Shown here: one piece after another, positions 30,718-38,416 of the stretch
Layout of the letters: each line of letters starts with the position of its first letter
Position numbering within the stretch: the stretch's first letter is position 1
Assembly: GCF_021606685.1 (NCBI RefSeq)
Contig: NZ_WKCB01000035.1
Span: forward strand, 1 to 55,165
Length of the DNA: 55,165 bases
Direction of reading: 5' to 3'
Source of the DNA: Pseudomonas syringae
GTDB taxonomy: Bacteria; Pseudomonadota; Gammaproteobacteria; Pseudomonadales; Pseudomonadaceae
Notes under the pieces: generated by a model
Told to the model about the DNA's origin: nothing
The model's input: the letters and a program-made list of their open reading frames with translations, nothing else
The model's database searches: none
Program-made: the position numbers and the translations under genes

Positions 30718-32610
30718 TTAATTAAAAAGCCCTGGGTTATCCCTGAGCAGCAGTTCGCCAACATAGTTTGAGCCTGAAACGTTCAGATGATTTTTATCAC
30801 GAAACAAAAGTCTTCCATTTAAGGTCATACTGCAGCGCTTGCTATCGCAGAAATATTGATTGATAGGTACGTATTTTATCCGTGGCTCTCTGCGAAGGAC
30901 GTTAAGAAGCGTCCCCTCATAAGCATCAAATTCTCTCTTAGCCTCAGATATGGGTACAGAGCAGGCATGTTTTTGAACTCGGGCTTTAATCAAGCACTTC
31001 TTAGGCTCAACAGGAAACCTAGGAGTATCATCGACTAAATAGACATCTTTGCCATTGGCTAGCAATTTCTGTACGGACGCAAGAACCTCTTTCTCCAAAC
31101 TAGAGTTTTTAGAGATTTGATCCATTCGCTTAATCCAATGCACAGCGATCATAACCTTTTTCGGAGACCCCGGACGCTCAAGAAACTCGTAAATCTCTTT
31201 GAAGTCGGTATTGCCTACGAATGGCGCGCTGGCCTTGATATAATAAGCAACGTTAAGATCTGGGAGTGAATTTGCTATACCATTAAACAAATGCTCAGCG
31301 TGACTATCGCCAATTATGGCGAGATCGACATTTGGACCTGGCTTAGACTGCATACACCGTATGCGCCCATCGTAAGTGAGCGCTGTCTCTCTAATGCTCG
31401 CCTCAGAGCACACCTGATAGTTGCCTGCGAGATAGTCGAAAAACTTCTTTTGACCGTACTCAGCAGCAATTTCGTTCGGGCCTTTTATCTCTACAGCGGC
31501 GCCCTTATAGACAAGGTAGCCGCTGCATCCGATAACCAATACAAGCGCGGCAAGACCTTTAGGTACAATGCTACGCTGTGAAAACCTTATAGGTTTTTCA
31601 ACGAACTTATACGTTAACCACGCAAGGAGAATGGCTGCGAGCACAGCATAACGGCGGTACTCTGCGCTAGGAAACTCCCCCTTCAGAATTGTGGCAAGCG
31701 AAATCAGAGGCCAATGCCAAAGATATAATGGAAAGCTAATCAGACCAATCCATACAGCAAACCGGTTCGCAAGCACCAAACGCGTAACCATGGAACCTTC
31801 AGCCGGACCGATCAACAACAACGACGCTGCCACGGGCACCGCTGCCAACATACCGGGAAACGGTTTACTCGCATCGATTATCGCAAATCCACCCGCCAGT
31901 AGCATAAGAGCGCCAATCGCGCTTATTTCCGAAATCCATTGAGGCCGTGCCGCTCGGCTGACCCTACGGTGAATATGCAAATAGGAAAGAATACCGCCGA
32001 AAGCCAGCTCCCAAAAACGTGTCAGCGGCGAGTAAAACGCCTCAACGGGATCACTGGAAACTTTAGTCACGCACAAATAAAACGAAGCGATTGCCAGTGC
32101 CGGGATGACAATCAAAGAGGTTTTGCGAAACTTCCACCCCAACCACAGCACCAGCGGCCAGGCCAGATAAAACTGTTCTTCTACCCCCAAGCTCCACAAA
32201 TGAAGAAGAGGCTTCAGCTCTGCAGCAGCGTCGAAATAGCCTGACTCGCTCCACAGCGTCAGGTTCGCCACGAACCCCGCTCCAGAGGCTACGTGCTTGC
32301 CGAGTTTCCGATATTCAGAATCGAATAAAAAGAACCAGCCAAACACTACACAAAACAATAATACAAGGGACAGGGCCGGGAAAATCCTCTTGGCCCGTCG
32401 CGCATAGAAGTCAAAAATATCAAGCCTTCCGCTGGCTAAATTCTTTAGCAGGATGCCCGTTATTAAATAACCAGAGATCACAAAAAAAACGTCAACCCCA
32501 ATAAAACCACCGGGAATTAACGTGGGAAACGCGTGGTAGATCACAACAGCCATAACGGCCAGCGCCCGCATCCCGTCGATGTCAGGCCTATATTGTGGGT
32601 GTGAACTCAT
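30718..32610 (-). CDS. OafA/YrhL-type acyltransferase with SGNH domain
   Basis: 630 residues. The N-terminal acyltransferase-3 domain (about 1-345) has about ten membrane helices, with YRPDIDGMRALAVMAVVIYH and FFVISGYLITGILL. A C-terminal periplasmic SGNH hydrolase/transferase domain follows, with GDSH at 434-437 and a late DKNHLNVSG as catalytic Asp/His block. Such fused proteins move acetyl groups across the membrane and place them on O-antigen or other glycans. Codon use and base content are AT-rich. In phages, genes like this change the host's surface and block further infection; that role is inferred here. Confidence 0.88.
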   Translation of the reverse strand: MSSHPQYRPDIDGMRALAVMAVVIYHAFPTLIPGGFIGVDVFFVISGYLITGILLKNLASGRLDIFDFYARRAKRIFPALSLVLLFCVVFGWFFLFDSEYRKLGKHVASGAGFVANLTLWSESGYFDAAAELKPLLHLWSLGVEEQFYLAWPLVLWLGWKFRKTSLIVIPALAIASFYLCVTKVSSDPVEAFYSPLTRFWELAFGGILSYLHIHRRVSRAARPQWISEISAIGALMLLAGGFAIIDASKPFPGMLAAVPVAASLLLIGPAEGSMVTRLVLANRFAVWIGLISFPLYLWHWPLISLATILKGEFPSAEYRRYAVLAAILLAWLTYKFVEKPIRFSQRSIVPKGLAALVLVIGCSGYLVYKGAAVEIKGPNEIAAEYGQKKFFDYLAGNYQVCSEASIRETALTYDGRIRCMQSKPGPNVDLAIIGDSHAEHLFNGIANSLPDLNVAYYIKASAPFVGNTDFKEIYEFLERPGSPKKVMIAVHWIKRMDQISKNSSLEKEVLASVQKLLANGKDVYLVDDTPRFPVEPKKCLIKARVQKHACSVPISEAKREFDAYEGTLLNVLRREPRIKYVPINQYFCDSKRCSMTLNGRLLFRDKNHLNVSGSNYVGELLLRDNPGLFN

Positions 32611-32810
32611 ATCGCGCTAGTGCCTTCCATAGTGTTAAGCCAATCAAGGGACGGCCCCTGATCTGCATTCCGAGGGCGCGGAGTTTAACCTTGTGGGTTT
32701 TTCACATCAATCGGGCACGTCCATAGCAGCGAATTCCAGGAATGATTATGCTCATAGCGTGAATGGAGGAGACGTCCGCCCCTACAGTCGAACCAAGACC
32801 TGGAGGCTAG

Positions 32811-33320
32811 TCAAGACATTCCCCCGCCTGCCATACGGTACTGTTTCAGCAGATCCTCCAGGCGATGTTCGCGCTGCCCATAACCAGCGCCAGGCAGGCT
32901 AGCCCAGATGTTCCGACACTTCGTGATGGCCGTCTCGATACGGCCCGCAAGCACCTCAGGCAATGCCCGGCACTCACGAACGTGCTGCAGCGCCACAAGG
33001 TCCTGACTGATCGGACTGAAGTCCGGCAGCTTGAGCAGCGCCTTGTAATGCGGCCAGTCCTTCAGCATCTGCTGATAGCGGCCGGATGCGTTGGACGTGA
33101 GCCCCTTGCTATTGATGACCTTCGACGCGCGGCCCTTGGCGAACGGGTGATCCGTGAAGTCCTTGAACACCTCCGGCTTGCGGTCGATGCCGGTCACGAT
33201 CACATCGTAGCCATCCATGGCCGTGACCGGGGACGTGCTGGTTCCCTCGCCCCAGGCGAGCATGTCGAGGAAGGCCAACGCGTTGCGACCGCCGGCTTGC
33301 GATTCGGAAATTCGGGCCAT
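32811..33320 (-). CDS. Phage endolysin (lysozyme-like muramidase)
   Basis: 169 residues. The sequence MARISESQAGGRNALAFLDM, LAWGEGTSTSP, a long insert with GYDVIVTGIDR and GRASKVINSKGLTSNASGRYQ, and LPDFSPISQDLVALQHV match GH104/lambda-R-like endolysins with catalytic Glu in WGEG. GGAG 8 bases before the ATG at 33320 sets the start; a frame 24 codons longer runs into the tail-fibre scrap. Full length, so perhaps still functional, but no holin is recognisable nearby. Confidence 0.82.
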   Translation of the reverse strand: MARISESQAGGRNALAFLDMLAWGEGTSTSPVTAMDGYDVIVTGIDRKPEVFKDFTDHPFAKGRASKVINSKGLTSNASGRYQQMLKDWPHYKALLKLPDFSPISQDLVALQHVRECRALPEVLAGRIETAITKCRNIWASLPGAGYGQREHRLEDLLKQYRMAGGGMS

Positions 33321-33378
33321 TGCTTTTCTCCGCGCTAAAAAAAACCGCTCAATGGCGGCTGATGCTTTCTTTTGATTT

Positions 33379-33547
33379 TCAAATGGGCTCAACCGGCCAT
33401 TCGATGCTGGAAGGGTACCCGGACTGGTCCTGAATTCGGTTTACAGCAATGCGGTATTGCTTCCACTTTTTCAGAAGTGCAACTTCGGCAGATGTTGCCT
33501 CTTCAAGATCCACCGCATCCTGCAGCGGAGCGATCCTGATGGCTGCC
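33379..33547 (-). pseudogene. Tail-fibre assembly protein (tfa) 3' remnant
   Basis: In a frame other than the baseplate relic, 56 codons read VAAIRIAPLQDAVDLEEATS, then LLKKWKQYRIAVNRI and end SIEWPVEPI-stop. This is the usual C-terminus of phage tail-fibre assembly proteins. Its 5' part is gone: the sequence joins the baseplate gene at about 33547, where GTGGC could belong to either side. Confidence 0.6.
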
Positions 33548-34535
33548 ACCTGGACATCTGGTTGTAGGCAATGGCGACGTTGGCTTGGCCTCCGTTGAGG
33601 CTGGATGAAGGCAGGTCAACGTAGCTGTCACCGTACGATCCGATGACCTTGTTGACCGGCGTGAAGATCGTGCTGAATGGCACCGTCTCACCAATGTCGA
33701 AGCCATCAATCTTGAATCCGACGTCTGCCGGGATCAGGTCGCCGGCGGCGTATTCCATCATCGCCTCCTTTATAAGCTGGTCAGCGTTGGGAGGAAGTGA
33801 ACCGTCATTGACGACATGGATGACCGCGATCATGTCCACGTAGATTGGCCGACTTGCTCTGATCAGTTTCTTGTTGGTCGGGTACTTGGGCGATGTGACC
33901 TCTACCTCGAACGGCGTGCCGGCTTGGTACAGCGAGGCGCCCGGGTTCTTCTTCAGGTAAATCGCCATAGCCACGTCATCATCAGTGCCGCCGTCGATGA
34001 TTGGTGCGATGGAGTGCCGTGGCAGTCCATATGGGTTGTCCGCAGAAACCGCGCTGACGTTGGTGTCGTTTTCATACACCTTGACCCGGCGCACGCCATC
34101 CACGCCGAACAGCTCGCCGATCATAGAGTCGATCTGGTTGTTCCCTGGCTTGCCCACCGCCGTCGCGCGGGTGACGCGTAGCTGTTCATCGCGCTGACCG
34201 TCAGTGCCTGGTGTTGCCGGAGTGGCGTTTGTAACGCTTGCCAGGCCTGCCACCACGTCCACGATGCGGGTAATAGTGCCGGCGTCAGCCTGGGTAGGCC
34301 CGACGACTGTGCAAGTCGCATTGACGGTCGCCGACCCCAGGGAGTCAGCTGTCACGGTTTGGTCAGTCGTCCAGCGGCTGCCGGTGGTGACCGACTCGAA
34401 ACGGTTGCCTGCCTGAATTGGCGTGCCTGGAGTCGCGGTGAGGGTCAGCTGAACGCTCGAACGCGAACCGCCTGAACGAATGGTGCCAGTCAGCGAGCAA
34501 ACAATGTCCAGGTCGTTGCCCTTTGCTGGCGTAGC
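33540..34535 (-). pseudogene. Baseplate J-like protein, both ends lost
   Basis: The frame reads TPAKGNDLDIVCSLTGTI at its broken 5' end, then TPGTPIQAGNRFESVTTGS, GTDGQRDEQLRVTRATAVGK, MIGELFGVDGVRRVKVYEND and GDLIPADVGFKIDGF. It stops resembling the family after VAIAYNQMSRW. It is a baseplate J/gp47-type protein missing its first roughly 90 residues (fused out of frame to the gp10-like gene near 34530) and its last few (fused to the tfa remnant). An internal ATG gives a 294-residue open frame from 34355 that is chimeric at its C-terminus. Confidence 0.8.
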
Positions 34536-34740
34536 CGTAGGACGTTCCGCCTGGGTGCTTGATGTCGGCGCCGAACTCGTTGATCGCGCCCAGGCTGGCC
34601 ATGGTCAGGTCGCCCGATTCAACGTCGCCGGCCTCTTCATGAATGCCGACGGTGACGACCTTGTTCGACTTCAGCGCGTTCAGCTCTTTCGCCAGCTCGT
34701 CCTGCAGATCCTGAAAGCCCTGGATGTCGAGAGTGATCAT
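34525..34740 (-). pseudogene. Phage virion-morphogenesis (HK97 gp10-like) 5' remnant
   Basis: MITLDIQGFQDLQDELAKEL, VVTVGIHEEAGDVESGD and LTMASLGAINEFGADIKHPG are the start of a phage gp10-like tail-completion protein. After GTSYGYA the reading passes into baseplate J DNA in the wrong frame. About 50 meaningless residues are then added before a stop at 34363. A deletion has removed everything between these two genes, that is most of the tail module. Confidence 0.72.
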
Positions 34741-35160
34741 CTAAACCGCCTTGGCACCCATTCCGGCGCGCTTCTTGAGCTTGTAGAACTGCTGGCCGTA
34801 GTTGGTGTAGGTCAGCCAGTCGGTGCCCGCATCCATCATCTGCGGCACTCGGTAGGCGATCGATTCATCGCCGACCGACTTCTGGGCCACGTTGAGGCGG
34901 GCCTCGGAGTTGGGCGTGCCGTTGGCGCCGAGCGTGGCAAAGTTGGTCGCCAGCCAATGCGCCGCGAAGTACTGCATGCCGCGCCACTTGAAGTTGTCGC
35001 AGGTCAGCTCGAGGGCGCCCCAACGGGTTGAGCCTGTCTCGGTGCCGGCCTCGCAAAGGGCCTCAACGATGTATTCGTCGGGCCACTTAACTGGGTCTTC
35101 GAATACCTTAAACACTGGATTGCTGCGGAAAGCCGCAATCATCTCGGGGGTGATTAACAT
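34741..35160 (-). CDS. DUF4054-type phage neck/head-completion protein
   Basis: 139 residues, intact. TPEMIAAFRSNPVFKVFEDP, YIVEALCEAGTETGSTRWGA and YFAAHWLATNFATLGANGTP match the phage family of head-tail connector-like proteins near the gp10-like gene. Here too the next gene starts directly after its stop. It is stranded: no capsid gene lies upstream, since the sequence breaks into a plus-strand tape-measure fragment at about 35185. Confidence 0.75.
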   Translation of the reverse strand: MLITPEMIAAFRSNPVFKVFEDPVKWPDEYIVEALCEAGTETGSTRWGALELTCDNFKWRGMQYFAAHWLATNFATLGANGTPNSEARLNVAQKSVGDESIAYRVPQMMDAGTDWLTYTNYGQQFYKLKKRAGMGAKAV

Positions 35161-35184
35161 GGGCTCTCCAGCTATGAATGATTG

Positions 35185-35850
35185 GGCGCTAGCAAAGTAC
35201 TGAAGTCATTCCTGATCGGCATCGGCTATGACACGAAGGCGCTGGAGGCGGGTGACAAGAAGATTGGCGCCAGCCTCAATGGGATCAAGTCTAACGCCTT
35301 GGGCATCTCGGCGGCCCTCGTCGGGGCCTTCGGCGCGGGCGCCAGCGCCATCGTTGGCGTGGCCAACCGCGTAGACAAGCTGGCAATGTCCACGCAGAAC
35401 CTGCGAACCTCACAGGCGGCCGTGTACAACTACGGCAATGCCCTGAAGCTGATGGGTGGGGATGCGGCGGATGCTGTCGAGACCCTCGCGCACTTCGAAG
35501 AGATCCAGAACAACCTGCGCCTGAAGGGGGATGCCGGACCAATCAGTGACCTGGCCACCGCCGGCATTGATGTCAGTTCGTTGTACCAGACGAATACTGG
35601 CGAGGAATTCATGCGCGCGCTCGCAGACATGATCCCCAAGCTGGATGAGGGTCAGCGCGCCCAGGTTCAAAGCTCGCTTGGCCTCTCGGACGGTGTGTTC
35701 CGGTCTTTGGCGGGCGGCGTGGAGCAGCTAGACGAAACCATGAAGCGCGCCAATGCGCTGACTGGCAGTGTCGACCAACTCACCGAGAACAGCCGAAAGC
35801 TTGCCGACAAAGCGCGAGAAAACGCACTGGATAACCTTCATGAAGCAACC
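35185..35850 (+). pseudogene. Tail tape-measure protein 5' fragment, inverted
   Basis: SKVLKSFLIGIGYDTKALEA, then a hydrophobic helix (LGISAALVGAFGAGASAIVG) and AMSTQNLRTSQAAVYNYGNA are the N-terminal part of a phage tape-measure protein. Its original ATG is missing; the bases GCTAGC stand where ATGAGC would be expected. It runs opposite to the other virion genes, so a rearrangement moved it. The frame then continues without a stop into DNA in front of the AlpA-like gene. The junction is near 35830-35890. Confidence 0.7.
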
Positions 35851-35937
35851 CTAACCCACCTTCTGCCGCCCAGCGCGGCAAGGAAACCAAATGACGAACA
35901 ATTCAGCGCGGCCCGGAATGGGCTGCGGGAGATAGCC

Positions 35938-36324
35938 ATGGGTGCTCAACAGCTGATCCCTCGATTCATCAGAGCAAAGGAAGCACCTGGATACCTGGGC
36001 ATGTGCCGGGCAATTTTCGAGGAGACAGTCAGGCCCTTCGTCAGCGAATTCCCCATTGGGGGCCGCGGCGTCGGCTTCGATCGGCAGGAGCTGGACGACT
36101 GGGCCACGGCATACGTCGAGGCAAAGGCGATTGATAAAAAAGGCGCAACGGAGCAACAATCGCCCCGCAGCGAGCGCCAGGAAGGAGATAAATCATGGCG
36201 CGAAAATCGATCACAGGCCTATCCCAAAGGAAAGGTATCTGGCATATCGACAAGAAAATCAACGGAGAACGACTTTACGAAAGCACTGGAACTGGTGACC
36301 GGGAAGAAGCGGAACGCTACCTGA
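35938..36324 (+). CDS. AlpA/excisionase-like small DNA-binding protein
   Basis: 128 residues starting MGAQQLIPRFIRAKEAPGYL, with CRAIFEETVRPFVSEFPIG and VGFDRQELDDWATAYVEA, a winged-helix AlpA/Xis-like domain, then a basic tail. GGGAG 7 bases before the ATG supports this start, although the same frame is open further up through the tape-measure scrap. It overlaps the integrase gene by 130 bases, a common arrangement for such pairs in Pseudomonas elements. It probably directs excision or regulates integrase. Confidence 0.65.
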   Translation: MGAQQLIPRFIRAKEAPGYLGMCRAIFEETVRPFVSEFPIGGRGVGFDRQELDDWATAYVEAKAIDKKGATEQQSPRSERQEGDKSWRENRSQAYPKGKVSGISTRKSTENDFTKALELVTGKKRNAT

Positions 36325-37373
36325 TCTACAGGCTGGAGCAGATCCGGCAACAGAAGGTGTATGGAGTAAAGAAGGTGAGGATCTGGCGGGAGGCGGCAAC
36401 TCGTTTCCTACTGGAGTTCAAAGACCAGCCGTCAATCAAGCTTTCTGCCCACCACCTTTCACAGCTGGACCCATTCATTGGCGACATGCCGCTGACCCAC
36501 ATTGATGACCAGGCCTTGGTGCCATTCATCAAAGACAGGTTGGCGACCAAGAAGCTGGAAGGCGGGAAGGTAAAGAAGGGTGTCAGCAACAGAACGGTGA
36601 ATATCTCGATCGAGCGTGTGGTTCGGGTTTTGTCTTTGTGTGCCAGGAAGTGGCGAGACGATGAGCGCAGGCCGTGGCTGGATAGCGTGCCGATGCTCAC
36701 AAAGCTGGAAGAGAAGAAGTCGAGCCGCAAGCCGTACCCGATGTCATGGCCGGAGCAGTCGATTCTTTTCGGGGAGTTGCCGGCTCACCTGCAAACGATG
36801 GCGCTGTTCAAGGTGAACACCGGCACACGGGAGCAGGAAGTCTGCAAGCTGAGGTGGGATTGGGAGATCGTTGTGCCAGAACTGGGCACGAGCGTGTTTC
36901 TGATACCAGCCGACTTTGGCGGTCGGCATGAGCGCTCAGGCGTGAAGAACGGTGACGAGCGGCTGGTGGTGCTGAACAGCGTGGCCAGGTCGATCATCGA
37001 GAAGCAGCGCGGCATCAGTAAGGAATGGGTTTTCCCATACAACGGCACCGCGATGCACCGCATGAACGACTCGGCCTGGAAGAAGGCGCGGGTGAGAGCG
37101 GCGAAACTCTGGCAGGAGGAAAACCTTCGCCCCGCTCACCCTGGGTATGCATCCATCAGGATCCATGACCTAAAGCACACGTTTGGCCGTCGGCTGCGCG
37201 CAGCAGGCGTAACCGAGGAAGACCGCAAGGCCCTTTTGGGGCACAAGAACGGCAGCATCACCAGTCACTACTCGGGCGCTGAGCTCGGGCATCTGATTGA
37301 AGCTGCGAACATGGTATCAGCAACCGATTCTCGCGGACCGGTCCTGACAATTTTGAAGAGGAAGCAGGCGTGA
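36195..37373 (+). CDS. Tyrosine-recombinase integrase of the element
   Basis: 392 residues. N-terminal arm-binding domain, core-binding domain (about 60-160), and catalytic domain. Arg212 is in NTGTREQEVCKLRW, then H324-D-L-K327-H, His350 in LLGHK, and nucleophile Tyr359 in ITSHYSG. At the second catalytic Arg the protein has Lys327; I recall the HDLKHTF variant in related phage integrases, so it need not be dead. GGAAGGAG precedes the ATG. It lies 79 bases from the attR repeat and points at the tRNA. Confidence 0.93.
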   Translation: MARKSITGLSQRKGIWHIDKKINGERLYESTGTGDREEAERYLIYRLEQIRQQKVYGVKKVRIWREAATRFLLEFKDQPSIKLSAHHLSQLDPFIGDMPLTHIDDQALVPFIKDRLATKKLEGGKVKKGVSNRTVNISIERVVRVLSLCARKWRDDERRPWLDSVPMLTKLEEKKSSRKPYPMSWPEQSILFGELPAHLQTMALFKVNTGTREQEVCKLRWDWEIVVPELGTSVFLIPADFGGRHERSGVKNGDERLVVLNSVARSIIEKQRGISKEWVFPYNGTAMHRMNDSAWKKARVRAAKLWQEENLRPAHPGYASIRIHDLKHTFGRRLRAAGVTEEDRKALLGHKNGSITSHYSGAELGHLIEAANMVSATDSRGPVLTILKRKQA

Positions 37374-37384
37374 GAAAACGACAA

Positions 37385-37403
37385 GTCACGCAAATGTCAC
37401 GCA
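37385..37403. other. Candidate integrase arm-type sites, right end
   Basis: GTCACGCA twice in direct order (37385-37392 and 37396-37403), 11 bases apart or one helical turn, just after the integrase stop. The heptamer matches the sites at 28681-28711 inside the other end. Confidence 0.6.
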
Positions 37404-37407
37404 CATG

Positions 37408-37435
37408 AAAAAGGCCAATGCTGTGAACATTGGCC
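37408..37435 (-). terminator. Rho-independent terminator for tRNA-Pro, supplied by the element
   Basis: GGCCAATG, a 7-base loop and CATTGGCC, followed on the minus strand by TTTTT. It lies 18 bases past the tRNA 3' end. It belongs to the element's side of attR, so integration replaced the native terminator (28498-28524) by this one. Confidence 0.8.
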
Positions 37436-37451
37436 TAAGTCATTGAGATAT

Positions 37452-37499
37452 ATGGTCGGGACGGAGTGATTCGAACACTCGACCCCTAGCACCCCATGC
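37452..37499. other. attR: 48-bp repeat forming the tRNA-Pro 3' half
   Basis: Identical to 28551-28598. Here the element-borne copy restores the 3' part of the tRNA gene, as is normal for tRNA-integrating phages. Confidence 0.93.
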
Positions 37500-37529
37500 T
37501 AGTGCGCTACCGGACTGCGCTACGCCCCG
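37453..37529 (-). tRNA. tRNA-Pro(GGG)
   Basis: 77 bases with CCA encoded. Acceptor CGGGGCG pairs with CGTCCCG (one G-T). D-arm GCGC-GCGC, anticodon stem CTAGC/GCTAG with loop ATGGGGT giving anticodon GGG, and T-arm GAGTG-TTCGAAT-CACTC. The gene is intact; its 3' 46 bases come from the integrated element. Confidence 0.95.
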
Positions 37530-37940
37530 ACTAGGCGTGTTACTGGGTTTGCTTCGCAACGAAGCGATCAGGAATATACCGCAAGCTTTTGAAATGTGGA
37601 AGTATTTTAAAAGCCTGTATCACTTCTTCAAAACCACCAGCACATCTTCGAGTTCGGAGATCATTTGGCGGATCAGTTGCTTGTATTGGGTGGTGTCGTC
37701 TTTGGCTTCATCACCCGACATGCGCTGACGCGCACCGCTGATGGTGAACCCCTGGTCGTACAGCAACGCGCGGATCTGTCGGATCATCAGCACATCCTGG
37801 CGCTGATAATACCGACGGTTCCCGGTGCGTTTGACGGGGTTGAGTTGAGGAAACTCCTGCTCCCAATAGCGCAGCACGTGCGGCTTTACCGCACAGAGCT
37901 CGCTGACTTCACCAATGGTGAAGTAGCGTTTGCCTGGGAT
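37501..37940. repeat. 440-bp tandem duplication, copy 1
   Basis: 37501-37940 is repeated without a visible mismatch as 37941-38380. It contains the 5' 29 bases of tRNA-Pro, its upstream region, and codons for about 107 residues of the MerR gene. The left edge falls within two bases of the end of the attachment core; the right edge is within merR. Confidence 0.95.
37620..37940 (-). pseudogene. MerR-family regulator, 5'-truncated duplicate
   Basis: The same sequence as the intact MerR gene at 38060-38416 from [12 protein letters not shown] to the stop. The first 11 residues are missing; upstream comes the stray tRNA 5' half (37941-37969). No ribosome site or start serves it, apart from an internal ATG before LRYWEQEF, so it is most likely silent. 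Confidence 0.9.
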
Positions 37941-38380
37941 AGTGCGCTACCGGACTGCGCTACGCCCCGACTAGGCGTGTTACTGGGTTTGCTTCGCAAC
38001 GAAGCGATCAGGAATATACCGCAAGCTTTTGAAATGTGGAAGTATTTTAAAAGCCTGTATCACTTCTTCAAAACCACCAGCACATCTTCGAGTTCGGAGA
38101 TCATTTGGCGGATCAGTTGCTTGTATTGGGTGGTGTCGTCTTTGGCTTCATCACCCGACATGCGCTGACGCGCACCGCTGATGGTGAACCCCTGGTCGTA
38201 CAGCAACGCGCGGATCTGTCGGATCATCAGCACATCCTGGCGCTGATAATACCGACGGTTCCCGGTGCGTTTGACGGGGTTGAGTTGAGGAAACTCCTGC
38301 TCCCAATAGCGCAGCACGTGCGGCTTTACCGCACAGAGCTCGCTGACTTCACCAATGGTGAAGTAGCGTTTGCCTGGGAT
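37941..38380. repeat. 440-bp tandem duplication, copy 2
   Basis: Second, right-hand copy. Its first 29 bases (37941-37969) are the tRNA-Pro 5' half with no 3' half attached, so no tRNA can form here. The remainder is the 3' portion of the intact MerR gene and the tRNA upstream region. Confidence 0.95.
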
Positions 38381-38416
38381 GACGGGTAGCTCGTCGTTAT
38401 GACTTGGTTCCAGCAT
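38060..38416 (-). CDS. MerR-family transcriptional regulator
   Basis: 118 residues: helix-turn-helix [20 protein letters not shown] (about 20-39), wing [19 protein letters not shown], then a short dimerisation helix. It lacks a metal- or drug-binding C-terminal domain. It overlaps the ihfA end by about 20 bases; this ihfA-merR-tRNA-Pro order is familiar from pseudomonads. Start at 38416 ([10 protein letters not shown]) is favoured over an ATG 3 codons upstream. Target and effector are not known to me. Confidence 0.88.
   Translation of the reverse strand: MLEPSHNDELPVIPGKRYFTIGEVSELCAVKPHVLRYWEQEFPQLNPVKRTGNRRYYQRQDVLMIRQIRALLYDQGFTISGARQRMSGDEAKDDTTQYKQLIRQMISELEDVLVVLKK

Larger units (their letters stand above)
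28551..37499. mobile_element. 8.9-kb decayed prophage/integrative element in tRNA-Pro(GGG)
   Basis: The element is delimited by the 48-bp repeats and measures 8,901 bases from repeat to repeat. The tyrosine integrase lies at the tRNA end and reads toward it. Content: SOS-box gene, beta-helix protein, acyltransferase, endolysin, tail-fibre-assembly and baseplate scraps, a neck protein, a tape-measure fragment, AlpA-like gene and integrase. DNA at 29.2-32.6 kb is visibly AT-richer than the chromosome. No capsid, terminase, portal or replication genes remain, so it cannot make virions alone. Confidence 0.9.

Noticed and set aside
33471..34355. Intact 294-residue baseplate protein
   Set aside because: The internal ATG is not the natural start, and the last 20 residues come from a tail-fibre gene in the wrong frame. 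It is a deletion chimera.
35182..36324. Single 380-residue protein
   Set aside because: The first half is a tape-measure fragment and the second an AlpA-like protein with its own ribosome site and ATG at 35938. The joint frame is accidental.
37941..37969. Third tRNA-Pro copy
   Set aside because: Only the 5' half, joined to merR DNA. It is part of the 440-bp duplication and cannot fold into a tRNA.
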